Source: Pseudoflavonifractor gallinarum (GTDB lineage: Bacteria > Bacillota > Clostridia > Oscillospirales > Oscillospiraceae). Taken from it: DNA of 64,000 nucleotides. The DNA lies in assembly GCF_014982855.1 (NCBI RefSeq), contig NZ_JADCKF010000006.1:1-64000 (forward strand), read 5' to 3'. Positions within the stretch are counted from its first letter, which is position 1; each line of letters opens with the position of its first letter. Both the position numbers and the translations under genes were made by a program. Under the pieces are notes generated by a model that did no database searches, had not been told where the DNA came from, and was given only the letters and a program-made list of their open reading frames with translations. Positions 49,323 through 58,392 of the stretch are shown here, in pieces.

Positions 49323-50168
49323 GTGGGATGCACACTTTTGATCAAAGAAGGCCTCGCCTCGCTGACAGAGACCGAACGGCGTCTTGCCGCCTACCTTCTG
49401 TCCCACAGCGGGGAGGTCACCCGCATGAACGCCAAGGAGTTTGCCGCCGCCTGCGGCTCCTCCCCGGCGGCGGTGGTGCGCTTCTCCCAGAAGCTCGGTT
49501 TCAAAGGCTTTACCGAATTAAAGCTGGACCTGGCCAAAGAATCTGGTGCCGAGGCACTGGACGAGTTTCAGACCGTCATCCAGGAGCACGACGACCTGGA
49601 CACCATTCTCCAGAAGGCGGAGCTCATCCATCTCAAGAACACCTCCCTGACCTATCGCATGGTCAATGTATCCGTCCTCAACCAGGCGGTGGAGGAGATC
49701 TGTGCCGGACGGCGCATCCATCTCTTCGGTATCGGGGCCTCCGGCCTGCTGGCGATGGATTTCCTCTACAAATCCTCCCGCATCGGCATCCCCGCCTTCT
49801 ATCACGCTGACGCCCACACCAATCTGGCCACCGCCGCTCTGCTGGATGAGAGCGACATTGTCATTGCCATCAGCTACAGCGGTGAGACCCGGGAGACTGT
49901 CCTGGCCGCCCGGGCCGCCAAGGAGCGGGGATGCAGAGTCATCGCCATCACTCAGGCCAACCACAACTCGCTCTCCCGCCTGGCCGACTATCCCCTCTAC
50001 ATCCCCAGCGAGGAGGGGGAGTTCCGCATGGGGGCCATGACCTCCCGGATCTCCGGCCTGCTCCTGCTGGACCTGCTCTATCTTGGGATCGCCAAGCACG
50101 ACTTCGACCATACCCGGAAGAGCCTCTCCCAGACCAGGGAGCTCATACGCTCCCTCCAGCAGGACTGA
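49323..50168 (+). CDS. murR: RpiR/MurR-type transcription regulator
   Basis: A 281-residue protein with an N-terminal helix-turn-helix (LTETERRLAAYLLSHSGEVT, AAACGSSPAAVVRFSQKLG, KGFTELKLDLA) and a C-terminal SIS sugar-phosphate domain (IHLFGIGASGLLAMDF, VIAISYSGETRETVLAARAA). GTG 49323 is used with GAGGAGG upstream. It probably senses MurNAc-6-phosphate, as its E. coli namesake does, and controls the divergent murQ unit and its own operon. Confidence 0.92.
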   Translation: MGCTLLIKEGLASLTETERRLAAYLLSHSGEVTRMNAKEFAAACGSSPAAVVRFSQKLGFKGFTELKLDLAKESGAEALDEFQTVIQEHDDLDTILQKAELIHLKNTSLTYRMVNVSVLNQAVEEICAGRRIHLFGIGASGLLAMDFLYKSSRIGIPAFYHADAHTNLATAALLDESDIVIAISYSGETRETVLAARAAKERGCRVIAITQANHNSLSRLADYPLYIPSEEGEFRMGAMTSRISGLLLLDLLYLGIAKHDFDHTRKSLSQTRELIRSLQQD

Positions 50169-50217
50169 GCGCTCTTCCTGCGTGAACCATATCATTTTTC
50201 CAATGGAGGTGCGGCAG

Positions 50218-51255
50218 ATGGAACTGTCACAGCTTGACACCATATTGGAGACCTACCGGCAGGAAGGGTATTACCCTTCTGCGGTCTGCCAGGTATTCAA
50301 CGAGAAAGAGATCCTGTACCGCCGGGCCGTGGGCGGAGTGGAGCTCAGCGCCTGGTTTGACCTGGCCTCGGTCAGCAAACTGGTGTGTACCACGATGCTC
50401 CTCTCGCTTATGGAGGAGGGGCGCTTCACCCCGGAGACACCTGTGCTCTCCCTCCTGCCCGCCCATGCCCCCGGCCCGGTCACCCGGCGGCGGTTGGAGA
50501 AGGTGACCGTGGGACAGCTCATGACTCACACCTCCGGTATCGTACCGTGGTATCCCTTCTACGCCGATGGGCGGGACTTCTACACGGTGCTGGAACACGT
50601 TCTGGCCACCACGGAGCCCGAGACCGGCATGGCATACAGCGATCTGAACTTCATGCTCCTGGGCCTGGTGGTGGAGGCGGTCTCCGGCCTTCCCCTCCGG
50701 CAGGCGCTGGAGCGCTATGTCAAAGCTCCCCTTGGTATCTCGGATATGGCCTATGGTCCCATCGATCCCGCTCTGGCCGTGCCCACCTGCTATGGAAATC
50801 AGATCGAGCAACGCATGTGCGCCCAGCGGGGCCTCTCCTTTGACGGCTGGCGGCCCAACGGCGTGGAGGTACGGGGCACCTGCAACGACGGGAACGCCTT
50901 CTATTACTGGAACGGCGCCAGCGGACATGCCGGGATCTTCGCTACGGCGGACGCCCTCTCTGCTCTGGGGCAGTTCTATCTCTCCACCGACCGCCCCTGG
51001 TTCCTCCGGGCCATGGAGACCTGTGTGGAGGAGCGTGGTCTGGGCTTTGACCGGTGTGACGTCTTCCCGGATGGTTGCGGACACAACGGTTTTACCGGCA
51101 CCAGTCTGTGGATCAGCCGTGCCCATCACATAGGCGCGGTCATCCTCACCAACAAATTCTACCGTATGGAGGGGGAGCCGCCCGGATCCTCCAACGATTT
51201 CCGCCGGGCGGTCCACTATGCTCTGCTGGGACGAACACCCCCCGTTCCCGTCTGA
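50218..51255 (+). CDS. Serine hydrolase, class C beta-lactamase/YbbE-like
   Basis: A 345-residue protein of the AmpC/AmpH-like clan. Catalytic SVSK near residue 60, the Tyr motif AYSDLN near 142 and the third motif GHNGFTG near 280 are present. No signal peptide is visible, so it acts in the cytoplasm or is exported otherwise. In Bacillus subtilis a similar gene (ybbE) lies in the murQ-murR locus; this supports a role on muropeptides, possibly as an amidase or esterase. It is 50 bases after murR. Confidence 0.87.
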   Translation: MELSQLDTILETYRQEGYYPSAVCQVFNEKEILYRRAVGGVELSAWFDLASVSKLVCTTMLLSLMEEGRFTPETPVLSLLPAHAPGPVTRRRLEKVTVGQLMTHTSGIVPWYPFYADGRDFYTVLEHVLATTEPETGMAYSDLNFMLLGLVVEAVSGLPLRQALERYVKAPLGISDMAYGPIDPALAVPTCYGNQIEQRMCAQRGLSFDGWRPNGVEVRGTCNDGNAFYYWNGASGHAGIFATADALSALGQFYLSTDRPWFLRAMETCVEERGLGFDRCDVFPDGCGHNGFTGTSLWISRAHHIGAVILTNKFYRMEGEPPGSSNDFRRAVHYALLGRTPPVPV

Positions 51256-51316
51256 CCGGTATCCGCAGGCGCTGGCCTGTGACATACGAAATCTGAATGG
51301 AAAAGAGGTACTTACT

Positions 51317-52924
51317 GTGAAGAACGCAAAAAAGTGGCTATCCCTCTCCCTGGCCGGCGTCCTGCTTACGGGTCTGCTGGCCGGATGCGGCGGCGGGAAT
51401 ACGCCCCCCGCATCCTCCGCCCCCAGCGCTCCGGTCTCCACCACCCCGGTGGAGGGCGGCATCCTCAAGTACGGTACGGACTCCGAGCCCACCGGCTTTG
51501 ATCCCCACACCGTCTCCGAGGAGGCCTCCCTCCGGATCATCAACCAGCTCTATGAGACTCTGGTTGCTACCAACGCCGACATGACCTACTATGGTCAGCT
51601 GGCCGAGAGCTGGGAGATCCCCGACGACGTGACCTACATCTTCTATCTCCGCAAGGGCGTGAAGTTCCACTCCGGCCGGGAGATGACTGCGGACGACGTG
51701 GTCTACTCCTTTGACCGTGTCCTGGGCAAGACCGAGGCCGGCGACATCGGCGCCCTGGGCAGCAAGGACAGCTACTATGGCGGCATCGAGAGCGTGGAGG
51801 CGGTGGACGATTACACCGTCAAGTTCACCCTCAAGGAGCCCAACGCCGCCTTCCTGGGCAACCTCACCAGCAACTACGGCGCCATCGTGGACAAGGATGT
51901 CATCGCGGAGAACGGCGACCTGATGCGCGCCGACGGCGGCACCGGTCCCTTCATGCTGGGCGAGTGGCTCCCCGACAACTACGTGGAGCTGCCCAAGTTT
52001 GAGGAGTACTGGGAGGCCGACCGGGTCAAGCTGGGCGGCATCACCTACTACCTCATCGGCGACGAGGCCGCCCGTCTGGCCGCCCTGCGCACCGGTGAGA
52101 TCAACATCGCCAACCTCTCCTCCACCAACGTGACCGCCGCCGAGAAGGAGAGCAACCTGAGCGTTCTGGGTTACCAGACCAACGACTACATCGCCATGGG
52201 CTGCAACCTCTCCACCCCCGCGCTCCAGGATCAGAACGTCCGTCAGGCCATGAGCTACGCCCTGGACCGCCAGACCCTCATCAACGTGGTCTTTAACGGC
52301 CAGGCCCAGGTCAGCACCATGATGCCCCCCGCCATGGGTCACTGGTCTCTGGGCGCCGATTCCTTTGACCTCTACCAGTTCAACCTGGACAAGGCCAAGG
52401 AGCTGATGGAGGCCGCCGGGTACAGCGACAGCAACCATCTGAGCCTGAAGCTGGCCGCCGGTCTGATGGACTCCCTCCGCCAGGCCGCCGTGGTCATCCA
52501 GCAGCAGCTCTCCGAGATCTACATCGACGTGGAGATCACCAACCTGGAGTCCGGCGAGTACGTGGACATCTGGGGCAAGATGAGCACCCCCGAGGCCGGC
52601 TTTGACCTGATGGTGGTCAGCGACGGCGCCGGCACCGATCCCAACCGTGCCATCTCCTTCTTCTTCGGCACCGGTTCCAGCGCCAACGTCTTTGGCTTCT
52701 CCAATGAGCGTGTGGACGAGCTGTGCGCCCTGGGCATCGCCACCACCGACGAGGCCAAGCGGGAGGAGTACTACAACGAGGCCCAGGAGATCTGCGTGGA
52801 GGACTCCACCAAGATCTGCATCGCAAGCCCCATGAAGTACTTCGTCTCCAGCACCAGCGTGCAGGGCTTCGCCCCCTCCGCCGCTGACGCCAGCGACTTC
52901 CGGGACACCTATCTGACCCAGTAA
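51317..52924 (+). CDS. dppA: Peptide/opine-type ABC transporter substrate-binding lipoprotein
   Basis: A 535-residue family 5 binding protein. The signal peptide ends in the lipobox LLAGC followed by GGGNTPP. Mature segments include GTDSEPTGFDPHTVSEEAS, FYLRKGVKFHSGREMTADDV and VRQAMSYALDRQTLI. Start GTG 51317. Its place between murR/serine hydrolase and the permeases suggests muropeptide or wall-peptide import; the ligand itself cannot be read from the sequence. Confidence 0.9.
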   Translation: MKNAKKWLSLSLAGVLLTGLLAGCGGGNTPPASSAPSAPVSTTPVEGGILKYGTDSEPTGFDPHTVSEEASLRIINQLYETLVATNADMTYYGQLAESWEIPDDVTYIFYLRKGVKFHSGREMTADDVVYSFDRVLGKTEAGDIGALGSKDSYYGGIESVEAVDDYTVKFTLKEPNAAFLGNLTSNYGAIVDKDVIAENGDLMRADGGTGPFMLGEWLPDNYVELPKFEEYWEADRVKLGGITYYLIGDEAARLAALRTGEINIANLSSTNVTAAEKESNLSVLGYQTNDYIAMGCNLSTPALQDQNVRQAMSYALDRQTLINVVFNGQAQVSTMMPPAMGHWSLGADSFDLYQFNLDKAKELMEAAGYSDSNHLSLKLAAGLMDSLRQAAVVIQQQLSEIYIDVEITNLESGEYVDIWGKMSTPEAGFDLMVVSDGAGTDPNRAISFFFGTGSSANVFGFSNERVDELCALGIATTDEAKREEYYNEAQEICVEDSTKICIASPMKYFVSSTSVQGFAPSAADASDFRDTYLTQ

Positions 52925-53075
52925 AATCGATCTTCCGCGGGGAGACGGGGGCAAAATTGCCCCCGCTCCCCCCGCGCTTCTCCTGATTGAGGACTGACCG
53001 CTCTCCGCCCCACTTCCCGGGCGGGTGGCGGTCAATCCTCAATCCAAGGCACCGTTCGAAAGGGAGTGTGACACG

Positions 53076-54020
53076 ATGAAACAATACACCATTCGCCGCA
53101 TCCTTCAGCTCATTCCGGTCTTGCTGGGCATCAGTATTCTGATCTTCGCCGTCATGAAGATGATCCCCGGCGACGTGATCTCGGGTATCCTGGGCGTGGA
53201 GGCCACGCCTGAGCTGCGGGCTCAGCTGGCCGCCAAATACGGCCTGGACCGCCCCTATATCGTACAGTACCTGGACTGGATCGGCGGCGTGCTCCGGGGC
53301 GATTTCGGGGAATCCATCCGCACAGCGGAGCCCATCCTGCCCCAGATCCTCACCCGCTTTCAGGTGACCGCTGAGCTCACCATCCTGGCCGCCGTTATCT
53401 CCTGGTTCGTGGCCATCCCTCTGGGCATCCTCGCCGCGGTCAAGCGCAACTCCATGGCCGACCGGCTGATCCGGGTCTTTGCCCTGCTGGGCGTCTCGGT
53501 CCCCGGCTTCGCCCTGTCCATCCTGCTGATCCTCTTCCTCTCCCTGGCCTTCGGTTACTTCTCCCCCCTGGGCTATGTGGGCTTTTTTGAGGACCCCCTG
53601 CGCAACCTTCAGATCATGATCCTCCCGGCCTCGATCCTGGGCATCTCCATCTCGGGCTCGGTCATGCGCATGACCCGCTCGTCGGTGCTGGAGGTCCTGC
53701 GGCAGGATTTTGTCCGCACCGTCCGGGCCAAGGGCGCCAGTGAGCGGGTGGCCATCTTCAAGCACGTCCTGCGCAGCGCCCTCATCCCCATCGTCACACT
53801 GGTGGGCATGCAGATCGGCTCCCTGCTGGGAGGCGCGGTCATCGTGGAGCAGATCTTCTCCCTCCCCGGCCTGGGCCAGATGACCCTGACCGGCATCAAC
53901 CAGCGGGATTACCCCGTGGTGCAGGGCTGCGTGCTCTTTATCGCCTTTGTGTACGTACTGGTCAATGTGGTGACCGACCTGCTGTACGCCTACATTGACC
54001 CCCGTATCTCTTACGACTGA
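53076..54020 (+). CDS. dppB: Dpp/Opp-type permease, first subunit
   Basis: A 314-residue inner-membrane subunit with six helices. It begins MKQYTIRRILQLIPVLLGIS and has the EAA-like loop DFVRTVRAKGASERVAIFKH that contacts the ATPase. ATG 53076 after AAGGGAGTGTG. 150 bases separate it from dppA. Confidence 0.93.
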   Translation: MKQYTIRRILQLIPVLLGISILIFAVMKMIPGDVISGILGVEATPELRAQLAAKYGLDRPYIVQYLDWIGGVLRGDFGESIRTAEPILPQILTRFQVTAELTILAAVISWFVAIPLGILAAVKRNSMADRLIRVFALLGVSVPGFALSILLILFLSLAFGYFSPLGYVGFFEDPLRNLQIMILPASILGISISGSVMRMTRSSVLEVLRQDFVRTVRAKGASERVAIFKHVLRSALIPIVTLVGMQIGSLLGGAVIVEQIFSLPGLGQMTLTGINQRDYPVVQGCVLFIAFVYVLVNVVTDLLYAYIDPRISYD

Positions 54021-54036
54021 CGGCAGGAGGATTACC

Positions 54037-54873
54037 ATGAAACGACTTGGACAGACGATCCGGGATCTGTGGAAGGATCCCATGGGGCGCATCGGCATGA
54101 TCGGCATTCTGCTGGTCATCCTGGTGGCCATCTTTGCCCCCCTGGCGGCTCCCTTTGAGCCGGACAAGATGGTGGCCATGCCCAAATCCGCCCCCAGCGC
54201 CGACTATTGGTTCGGCACCGACAACTACGGCCGGGACATCTTCAGCCGCATCCTCTACGGCGCCCGGGTCTCTCTGGAGGTGGGCATCATCGCCGTGGGT
54301 ATCGGCGCGGTGGCCGGCTACATCCTGGGCCTGCTGGCGGGCTATTTTGAGGGCTGGGTGGACCGGGTCATCATGTGTGTGATGGACATCCTCTTTGCCT
54401 TCCCCTCCATCCTGCTGGCCATCTTCATCTCGGCGGTGCTGGGACGGGGCCTGGTCAACACCATGATCGCCATCGGCATCGTCAACATTCCCGTCTTTGC
54501 CCGGACCGTACGGGCGGCGGTCATCTCGGCCAAGGGCCTGGAGTATGTCTCCAATGCCCGGAGCGTGGGCGTCCGGACGGGCGCCATCCTGGTGCGGCAC
54601 ATCTCCCCCAATGTGGTGGCGCCCTTTACGGTGCAGGCTACCCTGGCCCTCTCCAGCGCCATTCTCACCGAGGCCTCCATGAGCTTCCTGGGCCTGGGCA
54701 TCCAGCCCCCCGATCCCTCCTGGGGCTCCATGCTCTCCGAGGCCCGCACCTTTATGGAGCAGGCCCCCTGGATGGCCATCTTCCCCGCACTCTTCATCAT
54801 TGTGACCATCCTGCTCTTCAACATCCTGGGCGACAGCCTCCGCGACGTGCTGGACCCCAAGCTCAAAACCTGA
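54037..54873 (+). CDS. dppC: Dpp/Opp-type permease, second subunit
   Basis: A 278-residue permease: N-terminal helix IRDLWKDPMGRIGMIGILLV, FGTDNYGRDIFSRILYGAR, and the EAA-like loop LEYVSNARSVGVRTGAILVR. ATG 54037 follows GCAGGAGGATTACC. Forms the channel with DppB. Confidence 0.94.
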   Translation: MKRLGQTIRDLWKDPMGRIGMIGILLVILVAIFAPLAAPFEPDKMVAMPKSAPSADYWFGTDNYGRDIFSRILYGARVSLEVGIIAVGIGAVAGYILGLLAGYFEGWVDRVIMCVMDILFAFPSILLAIFISAVLGRGLVNTMIAIGIVNIPVFARTVRAAVISAKGLEYVSNARSVGVRTGAILVRHISPNVVAPFTVQATLALSSAILTEASMSFLGLGIQPPDPSWGSMLSEARTFMEQAPWMAIFPALFIIVTILLFNILGDSLRDVLDPKLKT

Positions 54874-54889
54874 TGGGAGGACTGCCGAC

Positions 54890-55903
54890 ATGGATCATCT
54901 CTTGGAAATGCGCAATCTCTCCATCGACCTGTACCGGGGACGGCGGACGCCTCCGGTCAAGCTGGTGGAGGGAATTGACCTCAACATTGATAAAAAACAG
55001 AATTTCGGCATCGTGGGCGAGTCCGGCTGCGGGAAGAGCATCACCTGTTCCTCCATCATGGGACTGCTCTCCTTCCCTCTTTCCGTAGGTGCAGGGAGCA
55101 GCATCCGCTTCCAGCGGGAGAATGGGACCGATACCGAGTTGCTCTCCCTTCCGAAAAAGCAGATGCAGCAGCTGCGGGGCAAGGAGATCTCCATGATCTT
55201 TCAGGAGCCCATGACCGCCCTGGACCCCATGTATACCATCGAAGACCAGATTGTGGAGTCCCTCCGCTTCCACACCGATCTCAGCCGCTCCGCCATGCGG
55301 GAGGCCGCCCTGGAGATGCTCCGCAAGGTCAAGATCCCCCGGGCGGAGGAGATCCTGAAGGAGTATCCCCACCACCTCTCCGGCGGCATGCTCCAGCGGG
55401 TCATGATCGCCATTGCCCTCATCAACAATCCCCGGCTCCTCATCGCCGATGAGCCCACCACCGCCCTGGACGTGACCATCCAGGCCCAGATTTTGGACCT
55501 GATGAACGAACTGCGGGAGAGCTATGACACCTCGGTCATCATGATCACCCACGACCTGGGCGTCATCGCCGAGACCTGTGAACAGGTGGCGGTCTTTTAT
55601 GCCGGCCAGGTAGTGGAGCAGGCCAGCGTGGACGACATCTTCCACCACACGGCCCACCCCTATACCAGCGGACTGCTGCGCTCGGTGACCTCTCTGGGCG
55701 GAGAGCAGAAGGAGCTCTATACCATCCGGGGCACCGTGCCCACCGCCGGGCAGTTCTCTTCCGGCTGCCGCTTTGCCGACCGGTGCGAACACTGCACGGC
55801 CCGCTGCCGGGAGGCGGTTCCGCCGCTGACCGAGGTGGCCCCCGGGCACCAGTGCCGCTGCTGGCTCCACGCCAGCGGCGCAGAGAAGGAGGCGGCACGA
55901 TGA
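54890..55903 (+). CDS. dppD: Oligopeptide transporter ATPase (DppD/OppD)
   Basis: A 337-residue ABC ATPase. Walker A GESGCGKS, signature LSGGMLQRVMIA, Walker B LLIADEPTTALDV, and the H-loop VIMITHDLGVIAE; the Cys-rich C-terminal extension (CRFADRCEHCTARC) typical of oligopeptide ATPases is present. It overlaps the last gene by four bases. Confidence 0.95.
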   Translation: MDHLLEMRNLSIDLYRGRRTPPVKLVEGIDLNIDKKQNFGIVGESGCGKSITCSSIMGLLSFPLSVGAGSSIRFQRENGTDTELLSLPKKQMQQLRGKEISMIFQEPMTALDPMYTIEDQIVESLRFHTDLSRSAMREAALEMLRKVKIPRAEEILKEYPHHLSGGMLQRVMIAIALINNPRLLIADEPTTALDVTIQAQILDLMNELRESYDTSVIMITHDLGVIAETCEQVAVFYAGQVVEQASVDDIFHHTAHPYTSGLLRSVTSLGGEQKELYTIRGTVPTAGQFSSGCRFADRCEHCTARCREAVPPLTEVAPGHQCRCWLHASGAEKEAAR

Positions 55904-56877
55904 GTCAGGAAAACATTCTGCTGGACGTCCAGCATCTGAAAACCTACTTTCCCATCCGGGGCGGCGTGATGCGCAAGGCCGTAGGCCATGTCCACGCGGT
56001 GGAGGATGTCTCCTTCCAGATCCGGGAGCAGGAGACCTTCGGCCTGGTGGGCGAGTCGGGCTGCGGCAAGTCCACCACCGGCCGGAGTATCCTCCGCCTC
56101 ATCGAGCCCACCGGCGGACAGGTCCTCTTTGACGGCACCGACCTGTGTACCCTGAGCCGGGAGCAGCTGCGGCTGAAGCGGCGGGACATGCAGCTCATCT
56201 TCCAGGACCCCTATGCCTCCCTCAACCCCCGCATGACGGTACATAAGCTGTTGGAGGAGCCGCTGCTCACCCATTTCCATCTCTCCCCCAAGGAGCGGGA
56301 GGAGCAGATCCAGTGGATCGCTCAGGCTGTGGGCATCACGGCGGAGCATCTGGAGCGCTATCCCCATCAGTTCTCCGGCGGACAGCGCCAGCGCATCGCC
56401 ATCGCCCGGGCCCTCATCTGCAAGCCCCGCTTCGTGGTGGCTGACGAGCCGGTCTCCGCGCTGGACGTGTCCATCCAGTCCCAGATCCTCAACCTGCTCA
56501 TGGGACTTCAGCAGGATCTGAAGCTCTCCTATCTTTTCATCTCCCACGATCTGAACGTGGTGCGCCACATCAGCAACCGGGTGGGTGTGATGTATCTGGG
56601 TCGTCTGGTGGAGACGGGCAGCACCGAGGATGTCTACCGCAATCCTCTCCATCCCTACACCAAGGCCCTTCTCTCCGCCATTCCCAAGCGGGACCCGTCG
56701 GAGGAAAAGGAGCGCATCCATCTGGAGGGCGATGTGCCCAGCCCGGCCGATCCCCCCAGCGGCTGTGCCTTCCACGACCGCTGCCCCCACTGCATGGGAA
56801 TCTGCAAGGAGCAGCCGCCCCAGACCCGGGAGCTGGAGCCCGGCCACCGGGTGGCCTGCCATCTCTACAATCCATAG
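55900..56877 (+). CDS. dppF: Oligopeptide transporter ATPase (DppF/OppF)
   Basis: A 325-residue partner ATPase. Walker [10 protein letters not shown], signature [16 protein letters not shown], Walker [14 protein letters not shown], and the C-terminal Cys motif [13 protein letters not shown] 55900 in an ATGA overlap with dppD. It is the last gene of the unit. Confidence 0.95.
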   Translation: MSQENILLDVQHLKTYFPIRGGVMRKAVGHVHAVEDVSFQIREQETFGLVGESGCGKSTTGRSILRLIEPTGGQVLFDGTDLCTLSREQLRLKRRDMQLIFQDPYASLNPRMTVHKLLEEPLLTHFHLSPKEREEQIQWIAQAVGITAEHLERYPHQFSGGQRQRIAIARALICKPRFVVADEPVSALDVSIQSQILNLLMGLQQDLKLSYLFISHDLNVVRHISNRVGVMYLGRLVETGSTEDVYRNPLHPYTKALLSAIPKRDPSEEKERIHLEGDVPSPADPPSGCAFHDRCPHCMGICKEQPPQTRELEPGHRVACHLYNP

Positions 56878-56903
56878 CACAGCCAAACACTTACGTATAT
56901 ATG

Positions 56904-56940
56904 AAAAGAGCGGACCGGAACAATTCCGGTCCGCTTTTCG
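56904..56940. terminator. Terminator after the transporter operon
   Basis: AAAAGAGCGGACCGGAA/TTCCGGTCCGCTTTT around a short loop; T-run on the plus strand and an A/T-rich flank on the minus strand for the convergent fumarate-hydratase subunit. Confidence 0.85.
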
Positions 56941-56953
56941 TATTCAGATGATC

Positions 56954-57505
56954 TTATTTCGCAGCGTATTCGGCCCGGCCGCTGCGGAAGAGATTTCCGC
57001 CCGTGCTGTCGATGGCGACCGTCAGGGGGAAGTCCTCCACGGTCATCTTCTTCACCGACTCACAGCCCAGCTCATCAAAGGCGATGACCTCGGCGGCCTT
57101 GATGCAGCGGGCGATCAGCGCCCCCGCGCCTCCCACCGCCGCGAAATAGCACGCCCCGTTGCGGACGATGGCGTCCACCACCTCCTGGCTGCGCTCTCCC
57201 TTGCCGATCATGGCACCCAGGCCCAGGTCCAGCAACCGGGGGGCAAAGGCGTCCATCCGGCTGGCCGTGGTGGGGCCGCAGGCTCCCACCGCCATGCCCT
57301 GCTGTCCCGGGGTGGGGCCGGCATAGTAGATCACCGCGTCCCGCAGCGGGAAGGGCAGGTCCTCTCCCCGGTCCAGAAGCTCAAAAAAGCGCTTGTGAGC
57401 CGCGTCCCGGGCGGTGTAGATGGTCCCGCTCAGGATCACCCGGTCTCCCGCCTTCAGCGCAGGAATGTGGCTGCGCAGGTCCTGTGTATGCAGACGGTAT
57501 TCCAT
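56954..57505 (-). CDS. Fumarate hydratase class I / tartrate dehydratase beta subunit
   Basis: A 183-residue protein matching the C-terminal (beta) half of Fe-S hydro-lyases: GDRVILSGTIYTARDAAHKR, YYAGPTPGQQGMAVGACGPT, MIGKGERSQEVVDAI and FDELGCESVKKMTVEDFPLT. It supplies substrate-binding residues but not the [4Fe-4S] Cys set, which the alpha subunit carries. No alpha gene is adjacent; DivIVA is seven bases upstream. The alpha subunit must lie elsewhere, or the gene order has been broken. Confidence 0.92.
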   Translation of the reverse strand: MEYRLHTQDLRSHIPALKAGDRVILSGTIYTARDAAHKRFFELLDRGEDLPFPLRDAVIYYAGPTPGQQGMAVGACGPTTASRMDAFAPRLLDLGLGAMIGKGERSQEVVDAIVRNGACYFAAVGGAGALIARCIKAAEVIAFDELGCESVKKMTVEDFPLTVAIDSTGGNLFRSGRAEYAAK

Positions 57506-57511
57506 CTCTCC

Positions 57512-58213
57512 TCACTCCTCATCCAGCGGCAGAGGCTCGGGCATCCGGGGCCCGATGGCCTCCTCATAGGTCTCCAGCAGCAGCTTGAGCTCGGCGTCAT
57601 GGTCACCGAACTCGGCGGTGAGTCCCTCCATGCTCTTGCGCACCCGGTCCAGCTCCCCGGCTGTGTGGGCGATGGTGGCCTCAATATCCGTGCGCATCCG
57701 GTCATAGCCGGCCTGCACTTTGTAGATCCACTGTTCCAGCTCCTGGCGGGCCTTCTCCACCTGCTCCCGGGCGGCCGACTCGATCCCCTGGGCACGGCAG
57801 TGGGCCTCCAGCTCGATGCCGGCCGTGCGGTCCTTGATGGCCTCGTAAGCTCTGGCCCCCTGCTCGCTTTTCTCCAGGCGCTCCTTCAGGTCGGAGAGCT
57901 GGTTCTGGAGGGCGCTTTGCTCCTCTGCCTGGAGCTCCCGCTCGCCCCGGCTCTGCTCCAGAGCGGCACCCCGCTCGGCCAGCTCGCCGGTGAGCTTCTG
58001 TACCTGGGCCGACAGCTCCACCAGACGCCCCTCGGCCTCTTCCACCCGCGCTTTGAGTTTGTCCCGCTCCTCCGTCATGGCGGAGAGCTCTTTCTGAAGT
58101 CCCTCCACCTTGGCGGCGTGGTCCTGATTGGCCTTCTCGATATAGTCCAGTACGTCCTGCTTACTGAACCCGCCCAATGCGGCGGTACGGAACTGAATGT
58201 CCGCTGCCTCCAT
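57512..58213 (-). CDS. DivIVA-family coiled-coil protein
   Basis: A 233-residue protein. The N-terminal segment IQFRTAALGGFSKQDVLDYI is the DivIVA membrane-curvature domain; residues 40-190 are a long coiled coil, and the rest is acidic. DivIVA-type proteins mark poles and septa. It is the first gene of a unit whose second gene is the fumarate-hydratase subunit, and it has a promoter just upstream. Confidence 0.9.
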   Translation of the reverse strand: MEAADIQFRTAALGGFSKQDVLDYIEKANQDHAAKVEGLQKELSAMTEERDKLKARVEEAEGRLVELSAQVQKLTGELAERGAALEQSRGERELQAEEQSALQNQLSDLKERLEKSEQGARAYEAIKDRTAGIELEAHCRAQGIESAAREQVEKARQELEQWIYKVQAGYDRMRTDIEATIAHTAGELDRVRKSMEGLTAEFGDHDAELKLLLETYEEAIGPRMPEPLPLDEE

Positions 58214-58258
58214 CTACGTACACGCTCCTTCTCTCAGGGTATTGCTCGAATCAGAGGT

Positions 58259-58287
58259 ATTTTATCACAATTTTGCGGGCAATACAA
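58259..58287 (-). promoter_or_regulatory. Promoter of the divIVA-like gene
   Basis: Minus strand TTGTAT (58287-58282), 17-base spacer, TAAAAT (58264-58259). Confidence 0.65.
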
Positions 58288-58298
58288 TCCTATTCTAT

Positions 58299-58328
58299 TT
58301 GACGCTGGCCGGGGCCAGGTGATATAAT
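58299..58328 (+). promoter_or_regulatory. Promoter of the methyltransferase gene
   Basis: TTGACG (58299-58304), 18-base spacer, TATAAT (58323-58328). Confidence 0.7.
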
Positions 58329-58392
58329 AACCTGATTGTACCATTTCCATCGCCCTGCGATGGATGAGATTGATAGATGGAGCGAATGCACT

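Noticed and set aside
50227-51543. Minus-strand frame opposite the serine hydrolase
   Set aside because: The plus-strand gene has all three catalytic motifs and a ribosome-binding site.
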